Source: Streptomyces sp. ST2-7A (GTDB lineage: Bacteria > Actinomycetota > Actinomycetes > Streptomycetales > Streptomycetaceae). From it: 64,000 nt of DNA. The position numbers and the translations under genes are program-made. Shown piece after piece: positions 17,492-25,698 of this stretch. The notes under the pieces were generated by a model. The model saw only the letters and a list, made by a program, of their open reading frames with translations, was not told the DNA's origin and ran no database searches. The stretch spans positions 1 to 64,000 of the forward strand of contig NZ_JAJUWS010000005.1 in assembly GCF_021390475.1 (NCBI RefSeq), read 5' to 3'. Position 1 is the stretch's first letter, and each line of letters starts with the position of its first letter.

Positions 17492-19651
17492 ATGCGAAAA
17501 CTCCCCGCCGCGGTGACCGCGGCCCTGGTCGTCGCCGGGCTGCCGGCCGCCCCCGCGATCTCGGCCACCGGGACCCCGCCCCCCGCCGTCGAGTCGTCCG
17601 CCGCGCCCCCCACGGCCGAGTTCCAGAAGGTGACACTCAACGCCTCGCCCGGCGAACCCATCGACCTCGCGGTGCTCCCCGACGGCCGCGTCCTGCACAC
17701 CACCCGCGACGGCCGGGTGTGGCTGCACGACCCGGCCCGCCGCCTCAACACCCTCGCCGCCGAGCTGGACGTCTACACCCACGACGAGGAGGGACTCCAG
17801 AGCATCGCCGTCGACCCCGGCTTCGACGGCCGGGACAACCGCTGGGTCTACCTCTTCCACGCGCCCCCGCTCGACACCCCCGTGGACGACCCCTCCACCC
17901 CCGGCGTCAACGAGGGAGCCGCGCCCGACGTGGGCACCGACGAGGACTGGGAACGCTTCACGGGCGTCACCCGACTCTCCCGCTTCGAACTCGTCGGGAA
18001 CACCCTCGACCTCTCCACCGAGCAGCACATCCTCGATGTCGAGGCCGATCGCGGCATCTGCTGCCACGTCGGCGGCGACATCGTCTTCGACAACGACGGC
18101 AACCTCTACCTGTCCACCGGCGACGACACCAACCCCCACGCCTCCGGGGGCTACGCCCCGATCGACGCGCGCCCCGAACGCAACCCCTCCTACGATGCCC
18201 AGCGCACCTCCGCCAACACCGACGACCTGCGCGGCAAGGTCCTGCGCATCACGGTCGGCGAGGACGGCTCGTACACGATCCCCGAGGGCAACCTCTTCGC
18301 GCCGGGCACCGAGGGCGCCCGTCCCGAGATCTACCTGATGGGGCTGCGCAACCCGTTCCGGATGGAGATCGACCCCGTCACCGACGACCTCTACGTCGCC
18401 GACTACTCACCGGACGCCCGCACCCCCAGCCCCACCCGGGGACCCAACGGCCACGGCAAGTGGTTCGTCGCCCGGGCGGCCGGCAACCACGGATGGCCGC
18501 ACTGCGTCACCCCCGCGATGCCCTACCACGACCGGGACTTCGCCACCGGCGCCGACCGGGGCGCCTTCGACTGCTCGGCCCCCGTCAACACCTCGCCCCG
18601 GAACACCGGGCTGACCGAACTGCCGCCCGTCGAACAGCCCGACGTGTGGTACCCCAACGAGGTCTCCCCGATCTTCCCCGGCCTGGGCAGCGGAGGCATC
18701 GGCCCGATGGCCGGCCCGGCCTACGCCTTCGACCCGGTGACGACCCGGGGCCGCGCCCCGATCGCCTGGCCCGAGCACTACGACGGCGTTCCGCTGTTCT
18801 ACGAGTTCACCCGCAACTACCTCAAGGGATTCCACCCCGCCGCGGACGGCGTGTCGGGGGGCACCGGGGGACTGGCGGGCATCGAGGACGTGGTACCGGG
18901 GATGTCCTTCTCCGCACCGATCGACATGGAGTTCGGTCCCGACGGCGCGCTGTACGTGCTGGAGTACGGTCGGGGCTACTTCCAGGAGAACCCCGACGCG
19001 GAGCTCTCCCGGATCGACTACATCGGGCCGGGTGGCAACCACACCCCGATCCCCGCGGTCTCGGCGGACGTCACCCGCGGGGAGGAGCCGCTGACGGTCT
19101 CCTTCTCGTCGGCGGGCACCGTGGACCCCGACGGCGACCGCCTCCGTTACGAGTGGGACTTCGACTCCGACGGACGGATCGACTCGCGGGCGGTGAGCCC
19201 CGCGCACACCTACACCGAACCAGGCGTCCACACCGCCACCCTGAAGGTCACCGACATCGGCGGCCGGCACCGCGGCAAGTCGGCCTCGGCCGAGATCGAC
19301 ATCACCGTGGGCGCGAACGAGGCCCCCGTGGTCACCTTCGTCCGGCCGACCCCCGACCTCGACTTCGCCTTCGGCGACACCGTCGGGTACGAGGTGGGGG
19401 TGAGCGACGACCAGCCGGTCGACTGCTCCCGGGTCACGGTGACCTACATCCTGGGCCACGACGACCACGGTCACCCCATGTCCACGGCCTCGGGGTGCAC
19501 CGGTTCCTTCGTCACCACCGTCCCCGAGGGGCACGACGTCGAGGAGGACAACCTGCGCGCGGTCTTCGTCGCCTCCTACACCGACCCCGGTCTGAACGGC
19601 CTTCCGCCGCTCACCGGAAGCGCCGAGGTCGTCCTGCTGCCCACCGGCTGA
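17492..19651 (+). CDS. Secreted glucose/sorbosone dehydrogenase-PKD protein
   Basis: A 719-residue secreted protein. The Sec signal is about residues 1-24. Next comes a six-bladed beta-propeller of the PQQ-dependent glucose/sorbosone dehydrogenase (GSDH) type, about residues 45-510, with DLAVLPDGRVLHTTRDG, EEGLQSIAVDPGF, GLRNPFRMEIDP and DGALYVLEYGRG. A PKD domain follows (about 520-610; VSFSSAGTVDPDGDRLRYEWDFDSDG), then a C-terminal Ig-like region. Such proteins bind or oxidise carbohydrates outside the cell. PQQ and Ca2+ use is inferred from family. Its position at the end of the sugar locus suggests it generates or handles the oxidised sugar that the transporter imports. Confidence 0.88.
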   Translation: MRKLPAAVTAALVVAGLPAAPAISATGTPPPAVESSAAPPTAEFQKVTLNASPGEPIDLAVLPDGRVLHTTRDGRVWLHDPARRLNTLAAELDVYTHDEEGLQSIAVDPGFDGRDNRWVYLFHAPPLDTPVDDPSTPGVNEGAAPDVGTDEDWERFTGVTRLSRFELVGNTLDLSTEQHILDVEADRGICCHVGGDIVFDNDGNLYLSTGDDTNPHASGGYAPIDARPERNPSYDAQRTSANTDDLRGKVLRITVGEDGSYTIPEGNLFAPGTEGARPEIYLMGLRNPFRMEIDPVTDDLYVADYSPDARTPSPTRGPNGHGKWFVARAAGNHGWPHCVTPAMPYHDRDFATGADRGAFDCSAPVNTSPRNTGLTELPPVEQPDVWYPNEVSPIFPGLGSGGIGPMAGPAYAFDPVTTRGRAPIAWPEHYDGVPLFYEFTRNYLKGFHPAADGVSGGTGGLAGIEDVVPGMSFSAPIDMEFGPDGALYVLEYGRGYFQENPDAELSRIDYIGPGGNHTPIPAVSADVTRGEEPLTVSFSSAGTVDPDGDRLRYEWDFDSDGRIDSRAVSPAHTYTEPGVHTATLKVTDIGGRHRGKSASAEIDITVGANEAPVVTFVRPTPDLDFAFGDTVGYEVGVSDDQPVDCSRVTVTYILGHDDHGHPMSTASGCTGSFVTTVPEGHDVEEDNLRAVFVASYTDPGLNGLPPLTGSAEVVLLPTG

Positions 19652-19675
19652 CCGGGACGACCGGCCGGCGGCGCA

Positions 19676-19711
19676 CCGCCCGCCCGGAACGATCCCGTTC
19701 CGGGCGGGCGG
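19676..19711. terminator. Bidirectional terminator, 16-bp stem
   Basis: A perfect 16-bp stem (19676-19691 with 19696-19711) with a 4-nt ATCC loop lies between the convergent GSDH and YciO-family genes. It should terminate both. Confidence 0.85.
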
Positions 19712-19728
19712 ACCCGCCGTGGGCGTGC

Positions 19729-20349
19729 CTACTCGAAGGGCTCGGGGTCGCCCGCGCCCCGCCGGATCACCTCGGCCACGCCATCGGAGAAATCGACCAC
19801 CGTCGTCGGCTCGGTGCCGCAGTCCCCGGAGTCCAGCACCGCGTCCACGGAGTGGTCCAGCCGCTCCTTGATCTCCCACCCGATGGTCAGCGGCTCCTCC
19901 TCACCGGGTAGCAGCAGCGTGCTGGACAGCAGCGGCTCGTCCAACTCCGCGAGCAGGGCCTGCGCGACCGTGTGGTCGGGGATCCTGACCCCGACGGTCT
20001 TCTTCTTCGGGTGCAGCATCCGGCGGGGCGCCTCGCCGGTCGCGGGCAGGATGAAGGTGTAACTGCCGGGGGTGGCGGCCCGGACGGTGCGGAACACCGC
20101 GTTGTCCATCCGCGCGAACTGTCCCAGCTGGGCGAAGTCCCGGCACACCAACGTGAAGTGGTGCCGGTCGTCCAGGCGCCGGATCTCCCGGATGCGATCC
20201 AGCCCCTCCTTGTTGCCGGGGTGGCAGCCCAGCGCGAAACAGGAGTCCGTCGGGTAGACGACCAGACCCCCCGACCGGATGATCTCCACCACCTGTCCGA
20301 TCACACGGCGTTGTGGGTTGTCCGGGTGCACATCGAAGTACTTCGCCAT
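19729..20349 (-). CDS. L-threonylcarbamoyladenylate synthase family (YciO/Sua5)
   Basis: A 206-residue YrdC-domain protein. YPTDSCFALGCHP is the substrate-loop motif near residues 32-44. IREIRRLDDRHHFTLVCRD matches the Sua5/YciO 'KxRxxxHPL'-type segment in its YciO variant. TPGSYTFILPAT and KKKTVGVRIPDH are conserved core strands. True TsaC/Sua5 makes threonylcarbamoyl-AMP for tRNA t6A37. YciO-type paralogues such as this one (RRLDDRHHFTLVCRD, KKKTVGVR) may instead act on tRNA-related substrates with weaker activity. Whether it is the cell's main t6A enzyme cannot be judged. The ATG at 20349 is used. Confidence 0.85.
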   Translation of the reverse strand: MAKYFDVHPDNPQRRVIGQVVEIIRSGGLVVYPTDSCFALGCHPGNKEGLDRIREIRRLDDRHHFTLVCRDFAQLGQFARMDNAVFRTVRAATPGSYTFILPATGEAPRRMLHPKKKTVGVRIPDHTVAQALLAELDEPLLSSTLLLPGEEEPLTIGWEIKERLDHSVDAVLDSGDCGTEPTTVVDFSDGVAEVIRRGAGDPEPFE

Positions 20350-20571
20350 GCGCCGAGCCTACGGCCGCGCCCCGCCCCCGTCCGCCGCGACCCGCGCGCG
20401 GGAACCGGACCGGCGCTCACCCGCCGACCGCGGCCTCCGGGGGAATCACCGCGCGCAGTGCCTCGCCCACCGCCCGTACCGCCGGGTGCCCGCCGGCCCC
20501 GCTCCGGTGCGCCGGGCGGGTCCGACGCCGGATCGGCAGCCGCTCCGAGGCGACACCCGTGCGGTCGAGCG

Positions 20572-21262
20572 CGCGTTGGCGGACCTCGCCGGCCGCCCCG
20601 ACCCCGGGACGGCCGGTGTCCTCGCGCACTTCACCCGTCTGGCACAGACCACCCCGGTGCCGCTGATCGTCTACCACGTGCCCCGGCGGACCGGGTGTTC
20701 ACCGGGCGTGGACTGCCTGTGGGCCGTGCTCGAACTGCCCGGCGTCATCGGGATGAAGCCGAGCCCGGAGGTCATCGACGAGGAGACCGTCCGGCTGATG
20801 GGCGACATCCCCTCCGGCCGCTCGATCCTCGTCGGTGACGACGCCCTGCTCCAGCCGCTGGTGGCCATGGGCGCGGGCGGGGGAGCGACCGCCTCCGCCC
20901 ACCTGGCCACCGACCGGTTCGTGGAATTCCTCGCCTCGGCGGTGGCGGGAGTCGATCCCGCGCGCACGCGCGTTCTCGGCCACGCCCTGGCCGCGCTCTC
21001 CTCGGCGCTCTTCCGGGAGCCCAACCCCACGGTGATCAAGGGGGTGTTGCGGGCGCGGGGACGCATCCCCACCGCGGACGTCCGCCTCCCGCCGCTGCCC
21101 GCCCACCGGGCCTCCGTGGAGCACGCCGAACAGCTCCTCACGGAGCCGAGGCCGTCGGGAGTCCCCGACGGTCCCGTCACCGGCCGCCGACCCGACGCCC
21201 CTCGGTGCCGACCCGGCGGGCGGACCACCGAGGAGGATCGCCCTCACTCCGTCGGGCGGTGA
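20572..21262 (+). pseudogene. Dihydrodipicolinate synthase-family remnant
   Basis: The C-terminal half of a DapA-family aldolase is readable: GVLAHFTRLAQTTPVPLIVYHVPRRTG with the family Tyr, then ELPGVIGMKPSPEV with the Schiff-base Lys, SILVGDDALL, and an end rich in helices (NPTVIKGVLRARGRI). Roughly the first 110-120 residues, including the TTGE active-site loop, are missing, and the stretch before GVLAHF appears to lack the usual LxxxPY strand. The upstream bases contain no recognisable N-terminus in any frame. It is most likely a decayed gene. Its 3' end overlaps the convergent methyltransferase by 19 bases. Confidence 0.65.
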
Positions 21263-22008
21263 CCGACGAACATCGTGCGGGTCGGTTCGCCGTCGCCGCC
21301 CGACTCCGTGGCGGTGGAGACCTCGAAGCCCGCCTCCCCCAGCAGACGCGTCCACACCGCGGCCGTGAAGAGGCCGGTGACGTGCGTCTCGTGCGCGGTC
21401 CGCACGGTGCCGTCGGCCTCCCTCAGGGTGAAGGTGTACTCGGTGCGGACGGTGTGGCCATCGGGTTCGGCCGGCAGGCCCCATTCCAGGTAGCGCACCC
21501 CGCTGCCGTCCGCCGCGTCCTCCCCGCCCCACTCGGTGCTCGGTTCGTACGTCTCGCGGAGGTGGTCGGGGAAGAAGACCGCCACGCCGCCCGGCCGACA
21601 GTGCCGGTACGTCGTCCGGAAGGCCGCCGCCAACTCCTCCTCGGTGGTCATGTAGTCGATCGCGTCGTGGACCAGGACGGCGTCGAAGCTCCGGCCCAAC
21701 CGGAGGTCCCGCATGTCGCCGAGCAGGTGTTCCACCCCGGGGTTGAGGGCGCGGGAGACATCGAGCATCTCCCCGGAGAGGTCCACCAGCGTCATCGTGT
21801 ACCGGGAGCGGAGGTGGAAGGCGGTGTGACCGCCACCGCTGCCCAGTTCCAGCACCGTTCGCACCGGCCCCTCGGCGGCCGCGAACAGCCCCGCGGCGGT
21901 GTGGGCGTCACCCTCGTAGACCTCCACCGGGGAGATCAACGGCCACCACCGGGCCAGGTCGCCGTACATGCGGGGGTGGGGGTTCGGAGACCCTTCGGGG
22001 GCGCTCAT
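21244..22008 (-). CDS. Class I SAM-dependent methyltransferase
   Basis: A 254-residue methyltransferase. Motif I VLELGSGGGHTAFHL is at about residues 52-66, the acidic post-I segment is TMTLVDLSGEML, and FDAVLVHDAIDYM is motif IV. It is followed by HCRPGGVAVFFPDHL. The substrate is unknown. The N-terminal MYGDLARWWPLISP is typical of small-molecule methyltransferases of this group. The ATG at 22008 is chosen because homology-like sequence begins just after it. It is divergent from the NUDIX gene across 355 bases. Confidence 0.85.
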   Translation of the reverse strand: MSAPEGSPNPHPRMYGDLARWWPLISPVEVYEGDAHTAAGLFAAAEGPVRTVLELGSGGGHTAFHLRSRYTMTLVDLSGEMLDVSRALNPGVEHLLGDMRDLRLGRSFDAVLVHDAIDYMTTEEELAAAFRTTYRHCRPGGVAVFFPDHLRETYEPSTEWGGEDAADGSGVRYLEWGLPAEPDGHTVRTEYTFTLREADGTVRTAHETHVTGLFTAAVWTRLLGEAGFEVSTATESGGDGEPTRTMFVGHRPTE

Positions 22009-22363
22009 CGTGCCTGCTCTCCACCGCCGGAGGGAAAGGACGCGCGGACCCGTGGCGGCGAACCGGTGTCCCACCCGCATCGTAGATCGTCGGAGCACCT
22101 TCCCGGTCGCCCCTCCGCCCTCCGGATCCCCGATGACCGCGCGGTGGGGGAGTGGGAGGGGCGGGAGGGCTCCGGGAACCCGGGAGGGCGCGGGCCACCG
22201 TCCCGCCCGATGGCGCGGTGCGCGTGTTCCCGGTCGGGATCGGACGTAGGGTCGGGACGCGGCGCGGGGTGCGCCGCCCCCGGTTACCGGGCCGACGGGA
22301 ACGGCCGGGGTCCCGTGGCCCCGGCACCGCCGGGCTTCCGGGGCGAGGAGAGCGGAGCGGTTC
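22009..22363. other. Divergent intergenic region, no gene seen
   Basis: This 355-base region separates the methyltransferase (minus) from the NUDIX gene (plus) and must carry both promoters. It is GC-rich. I could not single out convincing -10/-35 pairs or a repeat. Confidence 0.5.
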
Positions 22364-22867
22364 GTGGTGCGACGGCTCGCGGCCCGACTGTGGCGCGGCA
22401 CCCGTGGGTCGGTGCAGTGGCGCCTGTTGTGGCTGGCGAACGCCACCTTCATGATCGGGGTGACCGGGGTGGTGCGGGACGACCGGGGACGGTTCCTGCT
22501 GCTGCGGCACCGGATGTGGCCCGAGGACCGGCAGTGGGGACTTCCCTCCGGATACGCCGTGCGCGGCGAGGAGTTCGGCGCCACGGTGGAGCGGGAGGTC
22601 CGCGAGGAGACCGCCCTGGAGGTGCGGGCGGGACGGTTGCTGTGGCTGCGCAGCGGTTACCGTCTGCGGGCGGAGGTGGCCTACGAGGCATTCCTCGTCG
22701 GGGGCACCCCGAGCCTGGAGCGCACGGAGATCCTCGAGGCCCGCTGGTGCGCCCCCGACGACCTTCCGGAGGGAACGCAGCCGATCCACCGCGAGCTGAT
22801 CGCGCTCGCCCTGGGGGAGACGGGCGGGGGCCGCGTACCCGGGCGCGGGGCCCCGCCCGGTCGGTGA
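22364..22867 (+). CDS. NUDIX hydrolase
   Basis: A 167-residue pyrophosphohydrolase. The Nudix box is intact: G at the start of GYAVRGEEFGATVEREVREE, then TALEV, giving GX5EX7REVREET. The preceding strands (TGVVRDDRGRFLLLRHRM, WGLPSGYAVRG) are typical. The substrate could be an oxidised nucleotide, a dinucleoside polyphosphate or a nucleotide sugar; it cannot be chosen from sequence. An N-terminal amphipathic stretch of about 30 residues (LAARLWRGTRGSVQWRLLWLANA) precedes the fold. GTG start. It is a separate unit upstream of the xylanase promoter. Confidence 0.88.
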   Translation: MVRRLAARLWRGTRGSVQWRLLWLANATFMIGVTGVVRDDRGRFLLLRHRMWPEDRQWGLPSGYAVRGEEFGATVEREVREETALEVRAGRLLWLRSGYRLRAEVAYEAFLVGGTPSLERTEILEARWCAPDDLPEGTQPIHRELIALALGETGGGRVPGRGAPPGR

Positions 22868-22933
22868 CGCCCGGACCGCCCTCCCGCTCCTCCCGGTACT
22901 CCGGACGGATCCTCCGACCCCCTGCCGGAAGTC

Positions 22934-22987
22934 TTCCCGGGTCCGGGGAGCGACGCTAACATCCCCTCGCATGGGAGCGCTCCCATG
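22934..22987 (+). promoter_or_regulatory. Xylanase promoter with CebR-type operator
   Basis: TTCCCG (22934-22939), a 17-nt spacer and TAACAT (22957-22962) make a plausible promoter. Just downstream, at the expected transcription start, TGGGAGCGCTCCCA (22972-22985) is a perfect 14-bp palindrome identical to the established binding site of the LacI-family cellulose-utilisation repressor CebR of Streptomyces and relatives. Symmetry extends to 18 bp (22970-22987). Repression until cello-oligosaccharides appear is therefore predicted. Confidence 0.85.
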
Positions 22988-23099
22988 CAGATTTCGTCGC
23001 ACGTCGGCAGATGTCGCGTCGAACGCCGTGCCGAATGCCGTCCCCGCCCCGTGGCCCCCCACCTCCGTTCCGCCGTCACCCGGCAGGAAGGAACCCCGG

Positions 23100-25067
23100 A
23101 TGCGCGCGTCCCCCCGAACGGCGAGGCGAGGGCGTCCGCCCCTGCTCGCCGCCTGTTCCCTCGTACTCGCCCTTCTCGCCGGCGTGTTCGCCCCCACCGC
23201 GACCGGCGCCGCACCGACCGAACCGGACCCCGCCCTCCCCGTCACCGTCCTCGTCTCCGACTTCGAGGACGGCACCGCTCAGGGCTGGGCGGCCCGGGGC
23301 GGGGAGACCGTCACCGTCGAGGGGACCGCCGCCCGCACCGGCTCGTACGGCCTCGCCGTCACCGAACGGAGCGCCGGCTGGGAGGGACCGGCCCTGCGCG
23401 TGGATCACCTGCTGGAGCGGGGCGTGGAGTACACCGTCTCCCTGTGGGTGCGGCTCGCCGACGGGGCCGCGCCCGACACCGCGCGGCTCAGTCTCGAACG
23501 CCTGGTTGACGGCACGACCTCCTACCACACCCTCGGCTCCGCCGTGGTCGGCCCGGACGGGTGGGTGGAGTTGACCGGTACCCACACGCCCACCGTCGCC
23601 GCCGAGCACCTCGCGTTCTACGTCGAGACGGCCGGGGGAACGCCCTCCTTCCGGATGGACGACGTCCTCGTCACCCGGATTCCCGTCCCGCCCATCCAAC
23701 GGGACATCCCGGCTCTGCGGGACGCCCTACCGGAGTTCACCGTCGGCGCAGCCGTGAGTCCCCGCGACGTGTACGGCGAGCGTGCCGAACTCCTCGCCCG
23801 ACACCACGGCTCCCTCACCCCGGGCAACGCCCTCAAGTGGGACGCCACCCAGCCCGTCGAGGGGGTCTTCCGCTTCACCGACGCCGACCCGATCATCGAA
23901 TTCGCGGAGGAACGGGGTATGACCGTGCGCGGCCACACCCTGGTGTGGCACCAGCAGACCCCCGCCTGGGTGTTCACTGATCCGGACGGCGAACCGATGA
24001 CACCGACACCGGAGAACAAGGCCCTGCTGCTGGACCGCCTGGAGACGCACATCAGGGAGGTGGTGGGCCGCTACGGCGACCGGATCGGGACCTGGGACGT
24101 GGTCAACGAGGTCATCGACGAGAGCCGGTCGGACGGCATGCGCCGCAGCCCGTGGTACGAGATCACCGGCTCGGACTACATCCGCACCGCCTTCCGTGTC
24201 GCGCACGAGGTCGCCCCCGACGCCCGGCTGGTCATCAACGACTACAACACCAATGTCCCAGCCAAGCGGGAGGCGCTGTACGACCTGGTGGCCATGCTGC
24301 TCGACGAGGGCGTGCCGGTTCACGGGGTCGGCCACCAGACGCACATCAACATCGAGTGGCCCTCGGTCGCGGAGGCGGAGGCCATGCTCGAGAGGTTCGT
24401 CCCGCTCGGCGTGGAGCAGGAGATCACCGAGATGGACGTCTCCGTGTACACCGCTCCCGACCAGGTCTTCCCCGTGGTGCCGGCCGAGCGACTGGCGGCC
24501 CAGGCCCGGCAGTACCGGAGAATGTTCGAGCTCTTCCGTTCGTACTCCGAGCACATCACCTCCGTCACCCTCTGGGGCCTGGCGGACGACGACACCTGGC
24601 TCGATGGCGGCCCTCTGGACCGCAAGGACGCCCCGCTCCTGTTCGACGAGCGGCTGCGGGCGAAGTCGGCCTACTGGGCGGTTGTCGACCCCGGATGGGA
24701 CGGTGGCGCCGGCCCGTCGGGAGGCTGCCTGGTGGACCACCGGGTCACCGACCGGTGGCCGGGTGGCTTCCGCGCGGAGATCACGATCCGCAACACCTCC
24801 TCCCGGACGATCGACGGTTGGACCCTGAACTGGACCACGGGTCCGGAACATCGGGTCGACCACCTGTGGAACGGCACCCTGCTCGACCGGGGGCCCCGCG
24901 TCGTGGTGGGCGACGCCTCGTGGAACGCCCTCCTCGCCCCCGGCGCCTCGGCGAACATCGGGTACCTGGGCTCCCGGATCCCGGGTACCGGTTCCGGGGC
25001 ACCGCCCGAACCGACCCTCTTCACCCTCGACGACCGGGCCTGCCGCCTGCTCGCGCCGGAGGCGTAG
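23100..25067 (+). CDS. Secreted GH10 endo-1,4-beta-xylanase with two CBMs
   Basis: A 655-residue secreted hydrolase. The Sec signal is about residues 1-37. A CBM4/9- or CBM22-like carbohydrate-binding module follows (about 48-195; DFEDGTAQGWAARGG). The GH10 catalytic barrel is about 205-530, with NALKWDATQP, HTLVWHQQTPAW, acid/base Glu337 in VVNEV and nucleophile Glu444 in ITEMDVS. A C-terminal family-2 CBM (about 545-650) has paired Cys and exposed Trp residues (DRWPGGF, GWTLNW, ASWNALLAPG). It cleaves xylan chains outside the cell. The start at 23100 follows GGAAGGA. The CebR-type operator ties it to cellulose/xylan sensing. Confidence 0.93.
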   Translation: MRASPRTARRGRPPLLAACSLVLALLAGVFAPTATGAAPTEPDPALPVTVLVSDFEDGTAQGWAARGGETVTVEGTAARTGSYGLAVTERSAGWEGPALRVDHLLERGVEYTVSLWVRLADGAAPDTARLSLERLVDGTTSYHTLGSAVVGPDGWVELTGTHTPTVAAEHLAFYVETAGGTPSFRMDDVLVTRIPVPPIQRDIPALRDALPEFTVGAAVSPRDVYGERAELLARHHGSLTPGNALKWDATQPVEGVFRFTDADPIIEFAEERGMTVRGHTLVWHQQTPAWVFTDPDGEPMTPTPENKALLLDRLETHIREVVGRYGDRIGTWDVVNEVIDESRSDGMRRSPWYEITGSDYIRTAFRVAHEVAPDARLVINDYNTNVPAKREALYDLVAMLLDEGVPVHGVGHQTHINIEWPSVAEAEAMLERFVPLGVEQEITEMDVSVYTAPDQVFPVVPAERLAAQARQYRRMFELFRSYSEHITSVTLWGLADDDTWLDGGPLDRKDAPLLFDERLRAKSAYWAVVDPGWDGGAGPSGGCLVDHRVTDRWPGGFRAEITIRNTSSRTIDGWTLNWTTGPEHRVDHLWNGTLLDRGPRVVVGDASWNALLAPGASANIGYLGSRIPGTGSGAPPEPTLFTLDDRACRLLAPEA

Positions 25068-25103
25068 CCGGCACGATCAATCCTTTTCGAGAGGACGCCC
25101 GTC

Positions 25104-25130
25104 CCCGCCTCCGTCCCCGACGGGGGCGGG
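25104..25130 (+). terminator. Hairpin after xylanase gene
   Basis: A 12-bp stem with one G-U pair (25104-25115 with 25119-25130) and a CCC loop lies 37 nt after the xylanase stop. Confidence 0.55.
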
Positions 25131-25630
25131 TGCCCCGCTTCGCGCGCCCCCGGGACCGGACCGGGGACCGCGCGACGGCGGTGTTCCGGGATCATGGGGA
25201 ACGTCCTCCGTCCTTCTCTCCGCCTCGGGCGCCCGGGGCGGTCCGGTTCGCGTCGGCCCGGGTGCGCGTGGCGGCGACACGGGACGCGAGTTCGGTCCCC
25301 CCACTCCGCCGGGGCCCGATCACGACGCGGTCCGCGGAAACCTCCGACGACATCTCGCGGGTTCGCGGAGAACTGGGGTGTCGGCCCTCTGGGGATCGGT
25401 GTCCCCTCACGGGCACGGTGGCGGACCCGTAAGGGGACACTGCCGCGCCCGGTCGTTCCCGCCGGGGCCGCCGTCGCGGACGGAACGAGCGGATCGGCCG
25501 CCTTCGTCGCCCCCCCCGGCGCGGAGGGGAGGGGTGAACCGGGTGGAGGTCACGGGTCATCGCTCCACGGTCCGGGCCGCGGTCGCGGCAGGGCTTCTCC
25601 GGTGCGGGATCCCCGGGGGCGGACCGACTG
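25131..25630. other. Intergenic region, no gene seen
   Basis: About 500 GC-rich bases lie between the xylanase hairpin and the Zur/Fur-like promoter. Open frames here lack actinomycete codon bias and a ribosome site. I see no further element. Confidence 0.5.
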
Positions 25631-25659
25631 ATGACATTGAAAAAGATAACCATTAGTCT
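25631..25659 (+). promoter_or_regulatory. Metal-type promoter with Zur/Fur-like box
   Basis: A -35-like ATGACA (25631-25636), a 17-nt spacer and a -10-like TAGTCT (25654-25659) enclose an AT-rich imperfect palindrome at 25638-25652 (TGAAAAAGATAACCA). It matches the actinobacterial Zur consensus TGAAAATGATTTTCA at 11 of 15 positions and is flanked by ATTA-type extensions. Such AT richness is striking in this GC-rich DNA. A repressor bound here would cover the promoter. Zur is favoured over an iron regulator (DmdR/IdeR boxes read TTAGGTTAGGCTAACC), but this needs a binding test. Confidence 0.65.
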
Positions 25660-25698
25660 CCTTTGCGGTCGTGGTCATGCCATACGAAGGAGGGGGCG

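Noticed and set aside
20417..20677. Small minus-strand gene opposite the DapA remnant
   Set aside because: No ribosome site, no recognisable domain, and it mirrors the plus-strand remnant's codon pattern.
25638..25652. Iron (DmdR/IdeR) box interpretation
   Set aside because: The sequence lacks the TTAGG-type half-sites of iron boxes; similarity to the Zur consensus is better, though a Fur-type regulator is not excluded.
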